In this document: positions 7,332-15,598 of the stretch, piece after piece | Layout: each line of letters starts with the position of its first letter | Numbering within the stretch: position 1 is the stretch's first letter | NCBI GenBank assembly: GCA_036504895.1 | Contig: DASXUJ010000048.1 | Span: forward strand, 38,189-102,188 | Reading direction: 5' to 3' | DNA from: Syntrophorhabdaceae bacterium | GTDB taxonomy: Bacteria > Desulfobacterota > Syntrophorhabdia > Syntrophorhabdales > Syntrophorhabdaceae | Length of the DNA stretch: 64,000 nt | Translations under genes and position numbers: made by a program | Notes under the pieces: model-generated | What the model was told of the DNA's origin: nothing | The model's database searches: none | The model's input: the letters and a program-made list of their open reading frames with translations, nothing else

Positions 7332-9621
7332 AATTCCTTTTGAGATCGGGAAAGCAACGCCCCGCGCGGACGGCAGCGCCAAGGTTTCGGGGAAAGAGAA
7401 ATATGCCGCCGACTATTACGAGGGCGACTTCCTCTGGGCAGGCGTAAAACGGGCAGGCGTGCCCCACGCGACGATCAAGGGCATTCACACGGAGGCTGCG
7501 GAGGCCCTGCCCGGGGTCATTGCGGTGCTTACCTGGAAGGATATCCCCGGGGAGAACAGGTTAGGGATAATCCGAAGGAACCAGCCGGTTCTTGCCGAGA
7601 CCGTGGTCCGCCACTCAGGCGAGGCAGTGGCCCTTATCCTCGCAGAGAGCCGGGGCGCCCTCAAAGGGGCAATCGATTCTATTCTCCTCGAGTATGCGCC
7701 CCTGCCCGGGGTCTTTTCCGCGCAGGAGGCCTTGAAAGAATCCTCTCCCCTCGTGCACGAGGACAACCCCGAAGGGAACGTGATAAAAGCCGTGTCAGTG
7801 GAGACCGGCGCATGCGCTTCTGCCATGGGCGAGTGCGACGTGGTGGTGGGGGGCGTGTACGAGACGCCCGTCCAGGAACATGCCTTTCTCGAGACCGAGG
7901 CAGGGTGGGCCTATCGCGCGGAGAACGGGGCCTGCGTGATCGTCGCCTCTACCCAGACGCCTTTCCGTGACTGTTTCGAGATAGCCCCGGTTCTGGGAAT
8001 GGACCCGGGGAGCATCCGGGTCATCGCGCCCTATCTCGGCGGCGCCTTCGGCGGCAAGGACGGCATCACGGTCCAGTGCCTCCTCGCCCTTGCCCTGCTC
8101 CATGCAGGGGGCAGGCCTGTAAAGATTTGGTGGGACAGGGAGGAGAGTTTCCTTGCCGGGGTGAAGCGCATGAACGCAACGATGCATTACCGGCTGGGCG
8201 CGAAGCAGGACGGAACGTTCCACGCCCTCGAATGCAGGCTTTATTACGACGGAGGCGCCTATTCGCCCCTCGGCGGGGAGATCATGACCTTGGGGGCCGA
8301 GCATGCCGGCTCGGCATACCGTATCCCGAACGTGAGCGTAAAAGGGTGGGCCCTCTATACGAACAACCCCGTGGGCGGACCCTTCCGCGGGTTCGGCGTG
8401 CCCCAGGTGACGGCTGCCATGGAGCAGATGGTCGATATGGCAGCCCGAAAGCTCGGCATGGACCCCCTCTCGATCCGCCTTCAAAACGTGGTGCGGAAAG
8501 GGGACAGGAATTGTGTGGGAGTGATCCTCACCCACTCCACCGGGGCTGCGGAGTGTCTTGAAACAATCTTAGGCCACCCTCTCTGGAAGACCCGGGATGA
8601 GTGGAAAAAGGGGGCGGGCCTATTTAAAGTCCGGGGCGTAGGGCTCGCGTGTATGGCCCATGCCATGGGTTACCCGCCTATGGTGCCCGACGAGGCCCGG
8701 GCAAAGATCGAGCTTACCGCGGAGGGGAAGATCCGGGTCTATGCGGGTGTGGTTGACATGGGACAGGGGAATGCAAGCACCTATCAGCAGATTGCAGGCC
8801 ATATTCTCGTCCAGGACGGCCCCGCAATGGAGCTGGTCCTGCCCGATACGGCGCGCACCCTGCCGTCCGGCTCCTCGTCGGCAAGCCGGACCACCTATAC
8901 CTATGGCAATGCCCTCATCGAGGCAGCCACTGATCTCAAAAAAGCTATCCTGAAGGCCGCCTCCGCCCAAACCGGCGGAACCCGGCCGGAGGAGTTCGTC
9001 CTTGTGCCGGACCGGGTTCGCCATATCCCCACAGGGAACGAGATCTCTCTCGGGGAATTGGCCGGCTCCATGGACGGGCCGGCAAGGACGGCCACGGGAT
9101 ATTTCAGGATGCCCGTGACCCGGGAAAGGCTCGACGCCATTTACATGGGACCTCACCTCATCTTTTCCTACGGCGCCCACCTCGTCTATGCGGAGATCGA
9201 CGAGCTCACCGGGCAGGTGGAGATCGCGCGCTACCTCGCAATCACGGACGCGGGCAAGGTGATGAGCCCCCGGGTGTACGAACAGCAGATCGAGGGCGCA
9301 ACCGCCATGGGCATCGGGTACGCCCTGACCGAAGATTTCAAGGTCGCGAACGGTTCTATCGTCACACAAGACCTTGCCACCTATATCATCCCTACATCCA
9401 TGGATATCCCCCGGATAGAGTCCATACCCGTTGAAATAGCCGAGGAGACGGGGCCCTTCGGAATGAAGGGGGCGGGAGAAATAGGCATGAGCGGACCCAT
9501 GCCCGCCATAGGAAACGCCATCTGCGATGCGTGCGGGATCAGGATCCTTCGTGCGCCCTTCATTGGCGAAGCCGTGCATGAGGCCCTCTTGTCCGGGAAC
9601 GCAGAGGAGGCCGACCTGTGA
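7318..9621 (+). CDS. Molybdenum hydroxylase large (molybdopterin-binding) subunit
   Basis: This 767-aa protein belongs to the xanthine dehydrogenase/aldehyde oxidase large-subunit family, which binds molybdopterin cytosine or a related cofactor and hydroxylates heterocycles, aldehydes or aromatic CoA esters. Landmarks are GKEKYAADY near the N-terminus, YLGGAFGGKDG, GGPFRGFGVPQ, VDMGQGNASTYQQIA and the C-terminal GAGEIGMSGPMPAIGNA with the catalytic Glu expected in GxGE. It starts at ATG 7318 inside the aminotransferase gene; in-frame ATGs further upstream lie within that gene. The 2Fe-2S and FAD subunits follow directly, giving the usual three-subunit order large-small-medium. The substrate cannot be assigned; xanthine, nicotinate, quinoline or 4-hydroxybenzoyl-CoA-type reactions are all possible. 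Confidence 0.9.
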   Translation: MKVDRIPFEIGKATPRADGSAKVSGKEKYAADYYEGDFLWAGVKRAGVPHATIKGIHTEAAEALPGVIAVLTWKDIPGENRLGIIRRNQPVLAETVVRHSGEAVALILAESRGALKGAIDSILLEYAPLPGVFSAQEALKESSPLVHEDNPEGNVIKAVSVETGACASAMGECDVVVGGVYETPVQEHAFLETEAGWAYRAENGACVIVASTQTPFRDCFEIAPVLGMDPGSIRVIAPYLGGAFGGKDGITVQCLLALALLHAGGRPVKIWWDREESFLAGVKRMNATMHYRLGAKQDGTFHALECRLYYDGGAYSPLGGEIMTLGAEHAGSAYRIPNVSVKGWALYTNNPVGGPFRGFGVPQVTAAMEQMVDMAARKLGMDPLSIRLQNVVRKGDRNCVGVILTHSTGAAECLETILGHPLWKTRDEWKKGAGLFKVRGVGLACMAHAMGYPPMVPDEARAKIELTAEGKIRVYAGVVDMGQGNASTYQQIAGHILVQDGPAMELVLPDTARTLPSGSSSASRTTYTYGNALIEAATDLKKAILKAASAQTGGTRPEEFVLVPDRVRHIPTGNEISLGELAGSMDGPARTATGYFRMPVTRERLDAIYMGPHLIFSYGAHLVYAEIDELTGQVEIARYLAITDAGKVMSPRVYEQQIEGATAMGIGYALTEDFKVANGSIVTQDLATYIIPTSMDIPRIESIPVEIAEETGPFGMKGAGEIGMSGPMPAIGNAICDACGIRILRAPFIGEAVHEALLSGNAEEADL

Positions 9622-10094
9622 AGATACGCTTCACTCTCAATGGAGAGGCCAGGGAAATGGAGACGGATGAGAGACGAAGGGTGATCGATCTACTCCGGGA
9701 GGACCTCACGATGACGGGCACGAAAGAGGGGTGCGGCACAGGGGAATGCGGGGCCTGCACGATCCTCGTCAACTCGGAGAGCAGGCTCGCCTGCCTCATG
9801 GTCGCGCCTCAGCTCGACGGGGCCGAGGTCATGACCATCGAGGGGCTGGCACGGAATGGAGAGCTCCACCCCCTTCAGAAGGCCTTCATAGAATATGGCG
9901 CAATCCAGTGCGGCTTTTGCACCCCCGGCATGGTGATGGCATCCCTCGACCTTCTCACGCGAAACCCGAGCCCGACGGAGGCTGAAATCAGGGAAGGCAT
10001 AAGCGGGAACCTGTGCCGGTGCACGGGCTATCAGAAGATCGTGGAGGCGGTGTCGGCCGCGGCGTCTGCACGCAAGTTGGGTGGGCGCCCGTAA
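9618..10094 (+). CDS. Molybdenum hydroxylase 2Fe-2S subunit
   Basis: This 158-aa protein is the complete small subunit with two 2Fe-2S clusters. The N-terminal plant-type cluster is in GCGTGECGACTILV with a further Cys in RLACLM. The C-terminal cluster is CGFCTPGM followed by NLCRCTGYQKIVEA. It starts at a GTG that overlaps the previous stop (GTGA) and has GAGGAGG about 7 bases upstream. It passes electrons from the molybdenum site to the FAD subunit encoded next. Length is typical (150-170 aa). Confidence 0.93.
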   Translation: MKIRFTLNGEAREMETDERRRVIDLLREDLTMTGTKEGCGTGECGACTILVNSESRLACLMVAPQLDGAEVMTIEGLARNGELHPLQKAFIEYGAIQCGFCTPGMVMASLDLLTRNPSPTEAEIREGISGNLCRCTGYQKIVEAVSAAASARKLGGRP

Positions 10095-10972
10095 TGAACG
10101 TCTATCTGCCCGGGTCCTTAAGCGAGCTGTGGAGCAGGCAGGAGGAGTGCGGCATGGCCCAATTCTTTGCCGGCGGCACCGACCTTTTCGTAAAGCTGCG
10201 CGCCTCGGCTCAATACCCCCGGGCCCTCATAGGGCTTGAAGCCGTAAGGGAGCTTCGATCGATCGAGGAAAGGGAGGGCGCCATATTTGTCGGGGCCGGC
10301 GCGAGCCACACGCGCCTCTTGTCCCACCCGCTCATTCAGGCCCATTTCCCGTTGCTTGCGAAGGCCCTGCGCGTGCTCGGCTCGCCGCCCGTAAGGAACA
10401 TGGGCACCATAGGGGGCAACATCTGCACTGCTTCACCTGCGGGCGACGCGCTGCCGCCCCTTTACGCCCTGGGCGCGGAAGTGGAGCTGAGGAGGAGGGA
10501 CCGGTCCCGCCGGCTCCCGATTCACGAATTTATCCTGGGACCGGGGAAGACCGCCCTTGCGGAGAATGAGCTGCTCTACGGGGTGTGGCTTAAGAAGGAT
10601 GACTCCCCTGCGCTTTTTCACTTTGAGAAGGTGGGACCGCGGAAAGCCCTGGCCATCGCGATCGCCAGTTTTGCGGCCCTCATAAATTCCACGGACGCGG
10701 GGATCGTGAAAAAGGCCCGGTTTGCCTGGGGGAGTGTGGGCCCTGTGGTGGTGACCTCACGCGAGGCCGAGGAGTCCCTTGTCGGCTTTCCCCTCACACG
10801 GGAGAGCCTTCAAAGGATCGTGCCCATCGTCGATAAGATCGTCTCCCCCATCGATGACGTAAGGGCGAGTGCATCCTACAGGAGGGCCTTGGCCGGAAAC
10901 CTCGTGCTGCGCCTTGCGGAGTACGGACCCCGGGAAATGGGCGGGAAGGGGGAGGGGCTTACCCGAACATGA
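10094..10972 (+). CDS. Molybdenum hydroxylase FAD-binding subunit
   Basis: This 292-aa medium subunit of the molybdenum hydroxylase carries the FAD-binding PCMH domain, with FFAGGTDLFVKLRAS and the flavin pyrophosphate loop GTIGGNICTASPAGD, and a C-terminal CO dehydrogenase flavoprotein domain (DKIVSPIDDVRASASYRR). Length is typical. It starts at an ATG that shares one base with the stop of the small-subunit gene (TAATG) and ends in ATGA overlap with the transporter gene, so translation is probably coupled throughout the operon. Confidence 0.92.
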   Translation: MNVYLPGSLSELWSRQEECGMAQFFAGGTDLFVKLRASAQYPRALIGLEAVRELRSIEEREGAIFVGAGASHTRLLSHPLIQAHFPLLAKALRVLGSPPVRNMGTIGGNICTASPAGDALPPLYALGAEVELRRRDRSRRLPIHEFILGPGKTALAENELLYGVWLKKDDSPALFHFEKVGPRKALAIAIASFAALINSTDAGIVKKARFAWGSVGPVVVTSREAEESLVGFPLTRESLQRIVPIVDKIVSPIDDVRASASYRRALAGNLVLRLAEYGPREMGGKGEGLTRT

Positions 10973-12150
10973 CCACATTGCAACCGGACAGGCTTTTTAC
11001 CAGGGAATTCACGGCCCTCAATCTCATCTTCTTCTTTGCCGCGGCCGTGATGGCCCTCTTCTTTCAGTTCCAGCACTATCTTCAGGCCCTGTCCATCCCC
11101 TCCGGGTGGTTCGGGTTCCTTATAGGGGCCGACTCTCTTGCATGCTTCGTTCTCCAGCCCATGCTCGCGGTGCGCCTCAATAGCGGGAACGGCCGGAAAT
11201 GGATCGTGGTCTCCCTCTTCGGAATGGCGCTCGCTCTATTCGCCTACAGCTTCGCCTTGGATCTCGTGACCCTCGCAATAGTCCGCGTAATCCACGGCGC
11301 TGCCTTTGTCTGCCTCGTCTCCGCCATAATGGCAATGATCACGGTGTGGATACCCCGTGAGAAAAGCGGCAGGGCCTTCGGCCTCATATCCGTGGTCAGG
11401 CTCCTCCCTTACTCCATGATTCCCCCTCTCGTCGGTCTGATCGGGGAAAGACCGGCGGATTTCCGCCATATCCTGATCCTCGGGGGCCTGGTCATGCTCC
11501 TCTCTTCCCTTGCGGTTTTAGCCGTGAAGCCCGCGCCGCCGGCAGGGATTACAGGCCCCGCAGATATCCGTCCCACCCAGACCCGGGACCTGTGGACGGA
11601 TATTAAGGACCGGAAGGTGGCAACCCTCCTCGTGGTACAGCTCCTGCTCTATAGCTCCTACACCATCGTTTTTTTCTTTCTCAAGGAGTATGCCCACGGG
11701 CAGGGGATAGAAAACCCCGGCTTTTTCTTCACCATCGCCACCGCGGCCATGATAGGCGTGAGGGTCGCGGGATCTGCCTTCTTCGACCGTTTCAACAAGG
11801 CCCCCGTCGCCGGCCTCTCCCTGGCCGGGCTTGCCGCCTCTTACTATGCCCTCGGCGCGCTCTGCCGCCCTGAGACGTTTTATATTCTGGCCCTTATCAT
11901 GGGCCTCGGGTGGGGGATCGCAATGCCCGTGGTTCTCGCCCTCATATTCGATGTTTCCGAGCCCCCTTTCAGGAGCATGAACCTCAACCTCTCCCTCCTT
12001 ATGATGCAGGGGGGCTTCTTTTTGGGCCCCTTTGGAGGAGGGGTTATCATATCCCGCGGGGGCTATGGTCCGCTCTTCATCTTCACCGCCTTCATAGGTC
12101 TCGCTGCCGCAGGCCTTATATGGACAATTTCCCCAAGGAGGAACGCGTGA
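10969..12150 (+). CDS. MFS transporter
   Basis: This 393-aa integral membrane protein has about 12 hydrophobic segments and the layout of a major facilitator. The loop with LNSGNGRKWIVV lies where the MFS signature follows helix 2, and a long cytoplasmic loop near residues 190-215 precedes the second six-helix half. It starts in an ATGA overlap with the FAD-subunit gene and ends in an overlap with the GTG start of the next gene. Placement in the middle of a catabolic-type operon suggests uptake of the hydroxylase substrate or export of its product; the substrate is not predictable from sequence. Confidence 0.85.
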   Translation: MTTLQPDRLFTREFTALNLIFFFAAAVMALFFQFQHYLQALSIPSGWFGFLIGADSLACFVLQPMLAVRLNSGNGRKWIVVSLFGMALALFAYSFALDLVTLAIVRVIHGAAFVCLVSAIMAMITVWIPREKSGRAFGLISVVRLLPYSMIPPLVGLIGERPADFRHILILGGLVMLLSSLAVLAVKPAPPAGITGPADIRPTQTRDLWTDIKDRKVATLLVVQLLLYSSYTIVFFFLKEYAHGQGIENPGFFFTIATAAMIGVRVAGSAFFDRFNKAPVAGLSLAGLAASYYALGALCRPETFYILALIMGLGWGIAMPVVLALIFDVSEPPFRSMNLNLSLLMMQGGFFLGPFGGGVIISRGGYGPLFIFTAFIGLAAAGLIWTISPRRNA

Positions 12151-13166
12151 GAGAGCAGGGACCGGGGATCGAGGCAGGGCAGAAATTCGAGGTGGACGCC
12201 TTTCGCCCTGAAGACGCGGCCGGAGTGGCGCGCCTCTTCAGAGAGGTATACGGCGACGCCTATCCCATGAAACTGGTCTACGATCCCCTTCGGTTGAGGG
12301 ATGCCTGCGAAAGAGGGGACAACATATCTCTCGTGGCCAGGACCGAAAGAGGCGATGTGGTCGGCCATGAGGCGTTTTACCGCTCCGCCCCCAGCCCTAG
12401 GGCCTATGAGCTTGGCCAGGGCCTCGTCTTGTCTTCCTACAGGGGTCTCGCAATACTGGGAAACCTGCAGGAATATGCCTTCGAAGTAATGGCCCCTTCC
12501 ATGGACCTCGACGTAGTCTTCGGAGAAGGCGTCTGCAACCATATTTTTATGCAGAAAGCATTGACCGCATCCCGGACCGTGCCGATGGCCCTCGAAATAG
12601 ACCTCATGCCCGTCGAGGCCTACGAGAAGGAAGGGAGCGCCGGGGGCCGGGTCGCTGCCCTCCTCATTTTCCGGACCTACCACCCGAGACCGCAGACGAT
12701 ATATATGCCCGGACGGTATCAGGACGCCCTTACGTTTGTATATGAAGCCCTGGACGATGAGCGGACCCTCCTGCAATCTCCAAACGAGGCAAACCCGCCG
12801 GGACTGCCCACCACCATTACGACCCGGGTCTTCGATTTTGCCCGGGTAGCCCGCATGGCGGTCCACGAGGGGGGAGAGGATTTCCCGGGGGCTTTCGAGG
12901 TCGAGGAACGTAAGGCCCTCGCCAGGGGAACGATGGTCGTGCAGGTATGGCTCAAGCTCTCGTGGCCATGGATCGGGGCCATAGTGGAACACCTGAAGAC
13001 GAAGGGGTATTTCTTCGGCGGAGCCCTTGCCCAATGGTTCGGCGGCGACGGCCTCCTCATGCAGAAAGTCTTCGCCACCCCCTCATGGGAGGGGATTCTA
13101 CTCCATTCGGACCGGGCAAAAAAGATCATGGAATATGCCAGGGAAGACTGGGCGAACGGCGTATGA
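12147..13166 (+). CDS. GNAT-like acyltransferase-type protein, paralogue 2
   Basis: This 339-aa protein is a full-length homologue of the 3757-4746 product. Shared blocks include RLFREVYGDAYPMKLVYDP, FGEGVCNHIFMQKA, LMPVEAYEKEGSAGGRV, VWLKLSWPWIG, QWFGGDGLLMQK and SDRAKKIMEY. It begins at GTG 12147, with AAGGAGG 4-5 bases upstream, overlapping the transporter stop. The frame is also open far upstream, but that part lies inside the transporter gene. It is the last gene of the operon. The strongly conserved GExVCNH and LSWPWIG blocks are not standard GNAT motifs and may mark the active site. Function is unknown. Confidence 0.72.
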   Translation: MREQGPGIEAGQKFEVDAFRPEDAAGVARLFREVYGDAYPMKLVYDPLRLRDACERGDNISLVARTERGDVVGHEAFYRSAPSPRAYELGQGLVLSSYRGLAILGNLQEYAFEVMAPSMDLDVVFGEGVCNHIFMQKALTASRTVPMALEIDLMPVEAYEKEGSAGGRVAALLIFRTYHPRPQTIYMPGRYQDALTFVYEALDDERTLLQSPNEANPPGLPTTITTRVFDFARVARMAVHEGGEDFPGAFEVEERKALARGTMVVQVWLKLSWPWIGAIVEHLKTKGYFFGGALAQWFGGDGLLMQKVFATPSWEGILLHSDRAKKIMEYAREDWANGV

Positions 13167-13228
13167 CGCCTCACGCCATGAAAGGCACGGGTCCGCAATT
13201 GGCCCCCTGTTCCTGATAAAGGAGAAAA

Positions 13229-13267
13229 ATGGAAATTAAATATATCCGAAAGGGGCTGCTTGCATGA
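13229..13267 (+). CDS. Twelve-residue leader ORF coupled to the exported deaminase
   Basis: A strong AAGGAG site 4 bases upstream precedes an ATG whose reading frame encodes MEIKYIRKGLLA and stops in TGA overlapping the ATG of the next gene (ATGA). The next gene's own ribosome site (AAAGGGG) is 9 or more bases away. The arrangement suggests translational coupling rather than a functional peptide. It could also be chance. Confidence 0.35.
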   Translation: MEIKYIRKGLLA

Positions 13268-13905
13268 AAGGACTCACCCTTACCGCCATTTTGTCAGCCC
13301 TGCTCCTCGCCCTGTCCCTTGCCCCGGTCATGGCCGGCAATGGGGCAGTTGGCCCCAATCAGGCCGAGACCGCTGCAAAAGATCACGAACGATTCATCCG
13401 GCAGGCCTATGACCTGGCGATCAGTGCCGGAAAAAAAGGCAACCACACCTTCGGGGCCCTCCTGGTCCATGAGGGCAAAGTTATGCTGACGACGGAGAAT
13501 ACGGTCTATACCGACAAAGACAGTACCCGTCACGCGGAGATAAACCTCATAGTCAGGGCGAGACGAGAGATTTCGCCCAAAGTGCTGGGGGAGAGCACTT
13601 TGTACACCAGCGCCGCACCCTGCATGCTCTGCTGCGCGGCAATGTGGTACTCAGGCTTCAAGAGAGTCGTCTATGGCGTCTCCTACGACGCCCTGGCGGA
13701 ATTGACGGGATTTAAGGATAAGAGCATTCCCTGTGACAAACTCCATGAACAGACCGATAAACCCCTTGAATGGATCGGGCCTGTCCTCGAAAAGGAAGGC
13801 CTGAAGGTCTTCTGCTGTTGGCCCCGGGATTCGTTTCAATCTTCCATTCTGAAGAAACTGGACTGTGCGGACATGGGGAGCCGCTGCAATGGCGAGCCTC
13901 GATAA
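13264..13905 (+). CDS. Exported cytidine/guanine deaminase-fold protein
   Basis: This 213-aa protein has a clear signal peptide (MKGLTLTAILSALLLAL, cleavage probably after VMAG) followed by a nucleoside-deaminase domain. The zinc and proton-shuttle signature is intact: RHAEINL (His and catalytic Glu) and, about 35 residues on, PCMLCCAAMW (the two zinc Cys). The order and spacing resemble guanine deaminases and TadA-type enzymes, which are normally cytosolic. Export to the periplasm is unusual. It follows the molybdenum hydroxylase operon by 97 bases on the same strand and might deaminate a purine-like substrate, which is a guess. The C-terminal tail is Cys-rich (FCCW, DCAD, SRC). Confidence 0.8.
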   Translation: MKGLTLTAILSALLLALSLAPVMAGNGAVGPNQAETAAKDHERFIRQAYDLAISAGKKGNHTFGALLVHEGKVMLTTENTVYTDKDSTRHAEINLIVRARREISPKVLGESTLYTSAAPCMLCCAAMWYSGFKRVVYGVSYDALAELTGFKDKSIPCDKLHEQTDKPLEWIGPVLEKEGLKVFCCWPRDSFQSSILKKLDCADMGSRCNGEPR

Positions 13906-13934
13906 GGGTTAGGGGCCGATGGGGGCTATGCCTC

Positions 13935-14198
13935 TTATCCTCCGCGGCCGCCCGACACGGGACGGAGCTTCTTCCCCTCCATGACGACATATTGTTCGTT
14001 CCACATGGTGTCATATATCGTATCTCCATGAAACCACCCTTTCATGGCGCCGTCCCTGTCGATGATGGCGCCGTTCTCCGCGATGCGATATGCCTCGTAG
14101 CCGGATAGATCGCGCTCGGTAATCTCGGGGGCCTGCAAATCAGGCACCGCGACCAGGAAAGCCAGGATATAGAGTGCCGGAATAAGGGTCTTATTCAT
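13935..14198 (-). CDS. Small exported protein of unknown function
   Basis: This 87-aa product starts with a signal-peptide-like or membrane-anchor segment (MNKTLIPALYILAFLVAV) and continues with a polar domain containing GYEAYRIAENGAIIDRDG and a tryptophan-rich stretch (KGWFHGDTIYDTMWNEQY). The start at 14198 is preferred over longer in-frame starts that overlap the upstream gene heavily; its ribosome site is weak. The first bases overlap the end of the 14191 gene by 8, so the pair is probably co-translated. I do not recognise the family. Confidence 0.5.
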   Translation of the reverse strand: MNKTLIPALYILAFLVAVPDLQAPEITERDLSGYEAYRIAENGAIIDRDGAMKGWFHGDTIYDTMWNEQYVVMEGKKLRPVSGGRGG

Positions 14199-14457
14199 CC
14201 CTTTTACCCCGTAACGCAGCCCGCTCCGTGCGTCGTCCCTCCTTATGCAGGCAGAGCGCCATGAGGAGAATGCCCTCGCGGGCCAATTGCCCATCGCCTG
14301 ATAGAGCCGATTGAAGGCACCTCGCTTCAAAACCTTCCGCCTCCATGAGCTCGTAGCCATCTCGGTCTCCCATGACGGCCTCCTCCATGGCATCCGCCGG
14401 ATTAAAGGTATCAACGGTTCCGTATGTGTGGTTTATCCTGAACGTGTGTAGCGCCAT
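14191..14457 (-). CDS. Small unknown protein
   Basis: This 88-aa cytosolic-looking protein is preceded by AGGAGGGCGAAG before the ATG, a strong ribosome site. It begins with HTFRINHTYGTVDTF and has an acidic middle (DAMEEAVMGDRDGYELMEAEGF) and a basic tail (RRTERAALRGKRDE). I do not recognise the family. It is the first gene of a two-gene unit with the exported protein at 13935. Confidence 0.5.
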   Translation of the reverse strand: MALHTFRINHTYGTVDTFNPADAMEEAVMGDRDGYELMEAEGFEARCLQSALSGDGQLAREGILLMALCLHKEGRRTERAALRGKRDE

Positions 14458-14536
14458 CTTCGCCCTCCTGTATTGACTGTAGAATTGTATCAGGGGGGAG
14501 TGACAACAGTATGTCAGCGGATTTTAGGAGAATTTT

Positions 14537-15517
14537 TTAAGAATGTTTTCGGGCGGACCGGGAGAGTTCTTCCTCGATCTGTTTCCTTAGCCATTTCGGC
14601 TTCGTAACTTCCACATTGGGGAGCCAGGAGTAGATCCATCGCCTGATTTCATCCACGCCCGAAACGGTAAAGGAGAGCTCCGCATCACCATTGGGGAGGA
14701 TCGTCCTTTTTTCAGAGGGATGCCACTTATCTTTTCTCAGGATGTAATCCGAGACCACCTTTTCGAACCTGACGGTGACTTTCGCCATCTTGCCGTCAAT
14801 GATGCCCCAGGGGCCGGACAGGTAGGCCTTCAGGTCGAAATCGGGTCGATGAGTGAAATAGAGGTTGCGCTCCTCTATATCGATTATCCTGTCGAGGGCA
14901 AAACTGCGGATGCCCTTTCTCAGGTGACAGAAGCCGACGAGGATCCATATACCCTCATAGAGGACCACCACATAAGGGTCTACAGTGCGCCCCGTCTTCT
15001 CTTTGGAGAGGCGGGCCTTGTAGGTGATATCGACCGACCGCTTCTCCTGGACGGAGATGAGGAGTATCCTCAAGATGGCCTCCATCTTTTCGTTGAAGAT
15101 CGTATCGGGGGTCTTGATGACGATGGGGGAACCCTCTCCCGGCGAAATCTTTGCGCCGGGCGTGAACATCCTCGTCACGAGGCTCTGGAAATTCAGGGTG
15201 AAGGGCTTGCCGAGATGAGAGATTGACTCCCCTGCTGCGAGCAGGGTCTGGAACTCCTCATCCGAGAGCATGGGCTTCTTGATGCGGTCGCCATTGGTGA
15301 ATTTGTAGCCGCCCCGGTCCCGGTCATACTCGATGGGATCGATGATGTTAATGAGCTCGAGATAACGGAACACGGTCCTTCTGGCGACCTGGAAACGTTC
15401 CATCATGGAGTCTATGGAAGGGAACTTACTCTGGGCAATGAGGGTGTAGACCTCGAGGAGACGGATGACTTTTTCCGAGATGCCCGCGGGACTCGCCCCT
15501 TTTTTCATTGGTTTCAT
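14537..15517 (-). CDS. WYL-domain transcriptional regulator
   Basis: This protein of about 326 aa has an N-terminal winged helix (MERFQVARRTVFRYLELI) and a central WYL-type domain (KRSVDITYKA, YVVVLYEGIWILVGFCHLRK, IRSFALDRI), followed by the C-terminal extension with VRFEKVVSDYI and the WYL C-terminal helix. Such proteins are ligand-sensing repressors or activators. An in-frame start at 15550 would place a TATAAT box (15532-15527) inside the gene, so I use ATG 15517, which would leave an almost leaderless transcript. It lies between the deaminase region and xdhC and could regulate either. The target is unknown. Confidence 0.8.
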   Translation of the reverse strand: MKPMKKGASPAGISEKVIRLLEVYTLIAQSKFPSIDSMMERFQVARRTVFRYLELINIIDPIEYDRDRGGYKFTNGDRIKKPMLSDEEFQTLLAAGESISHLGKPFTLNFQSLVTRMFTPGAKISPGEGSPIVIKTPDTIFNEKMEAILRILLISVQEKRSVDITYKARLSKEKTGRTVDPYVVVLYEGIWILVGFCHLRKGIRSFALDRIIDIEERNLYFTHRPDFDLKAYLSGPWGIIDGKMAKVTVRFEKVVSDYILRKDKWHPSEKRTILPNGDAELSFTVSGVDEIRRWIYSWLPNVEVTKPKWLRKQIEEELSRSARKHS

Positions 15518-15598
15518 AGGTTCGAGATTATACCATAAGTGGACCCGCAACCCCGCGGGAAAGGCAGATAATTCCAGCCGGCTGAAAAGAAGTCCGCC

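Noticed and set aside
15518..15545. TTCGA-containing stretch considered as part of a tRNA
   Set aside because: No acceptor or anticodon stems could be drawn around it; it is the region upstream of the WYL regulator.
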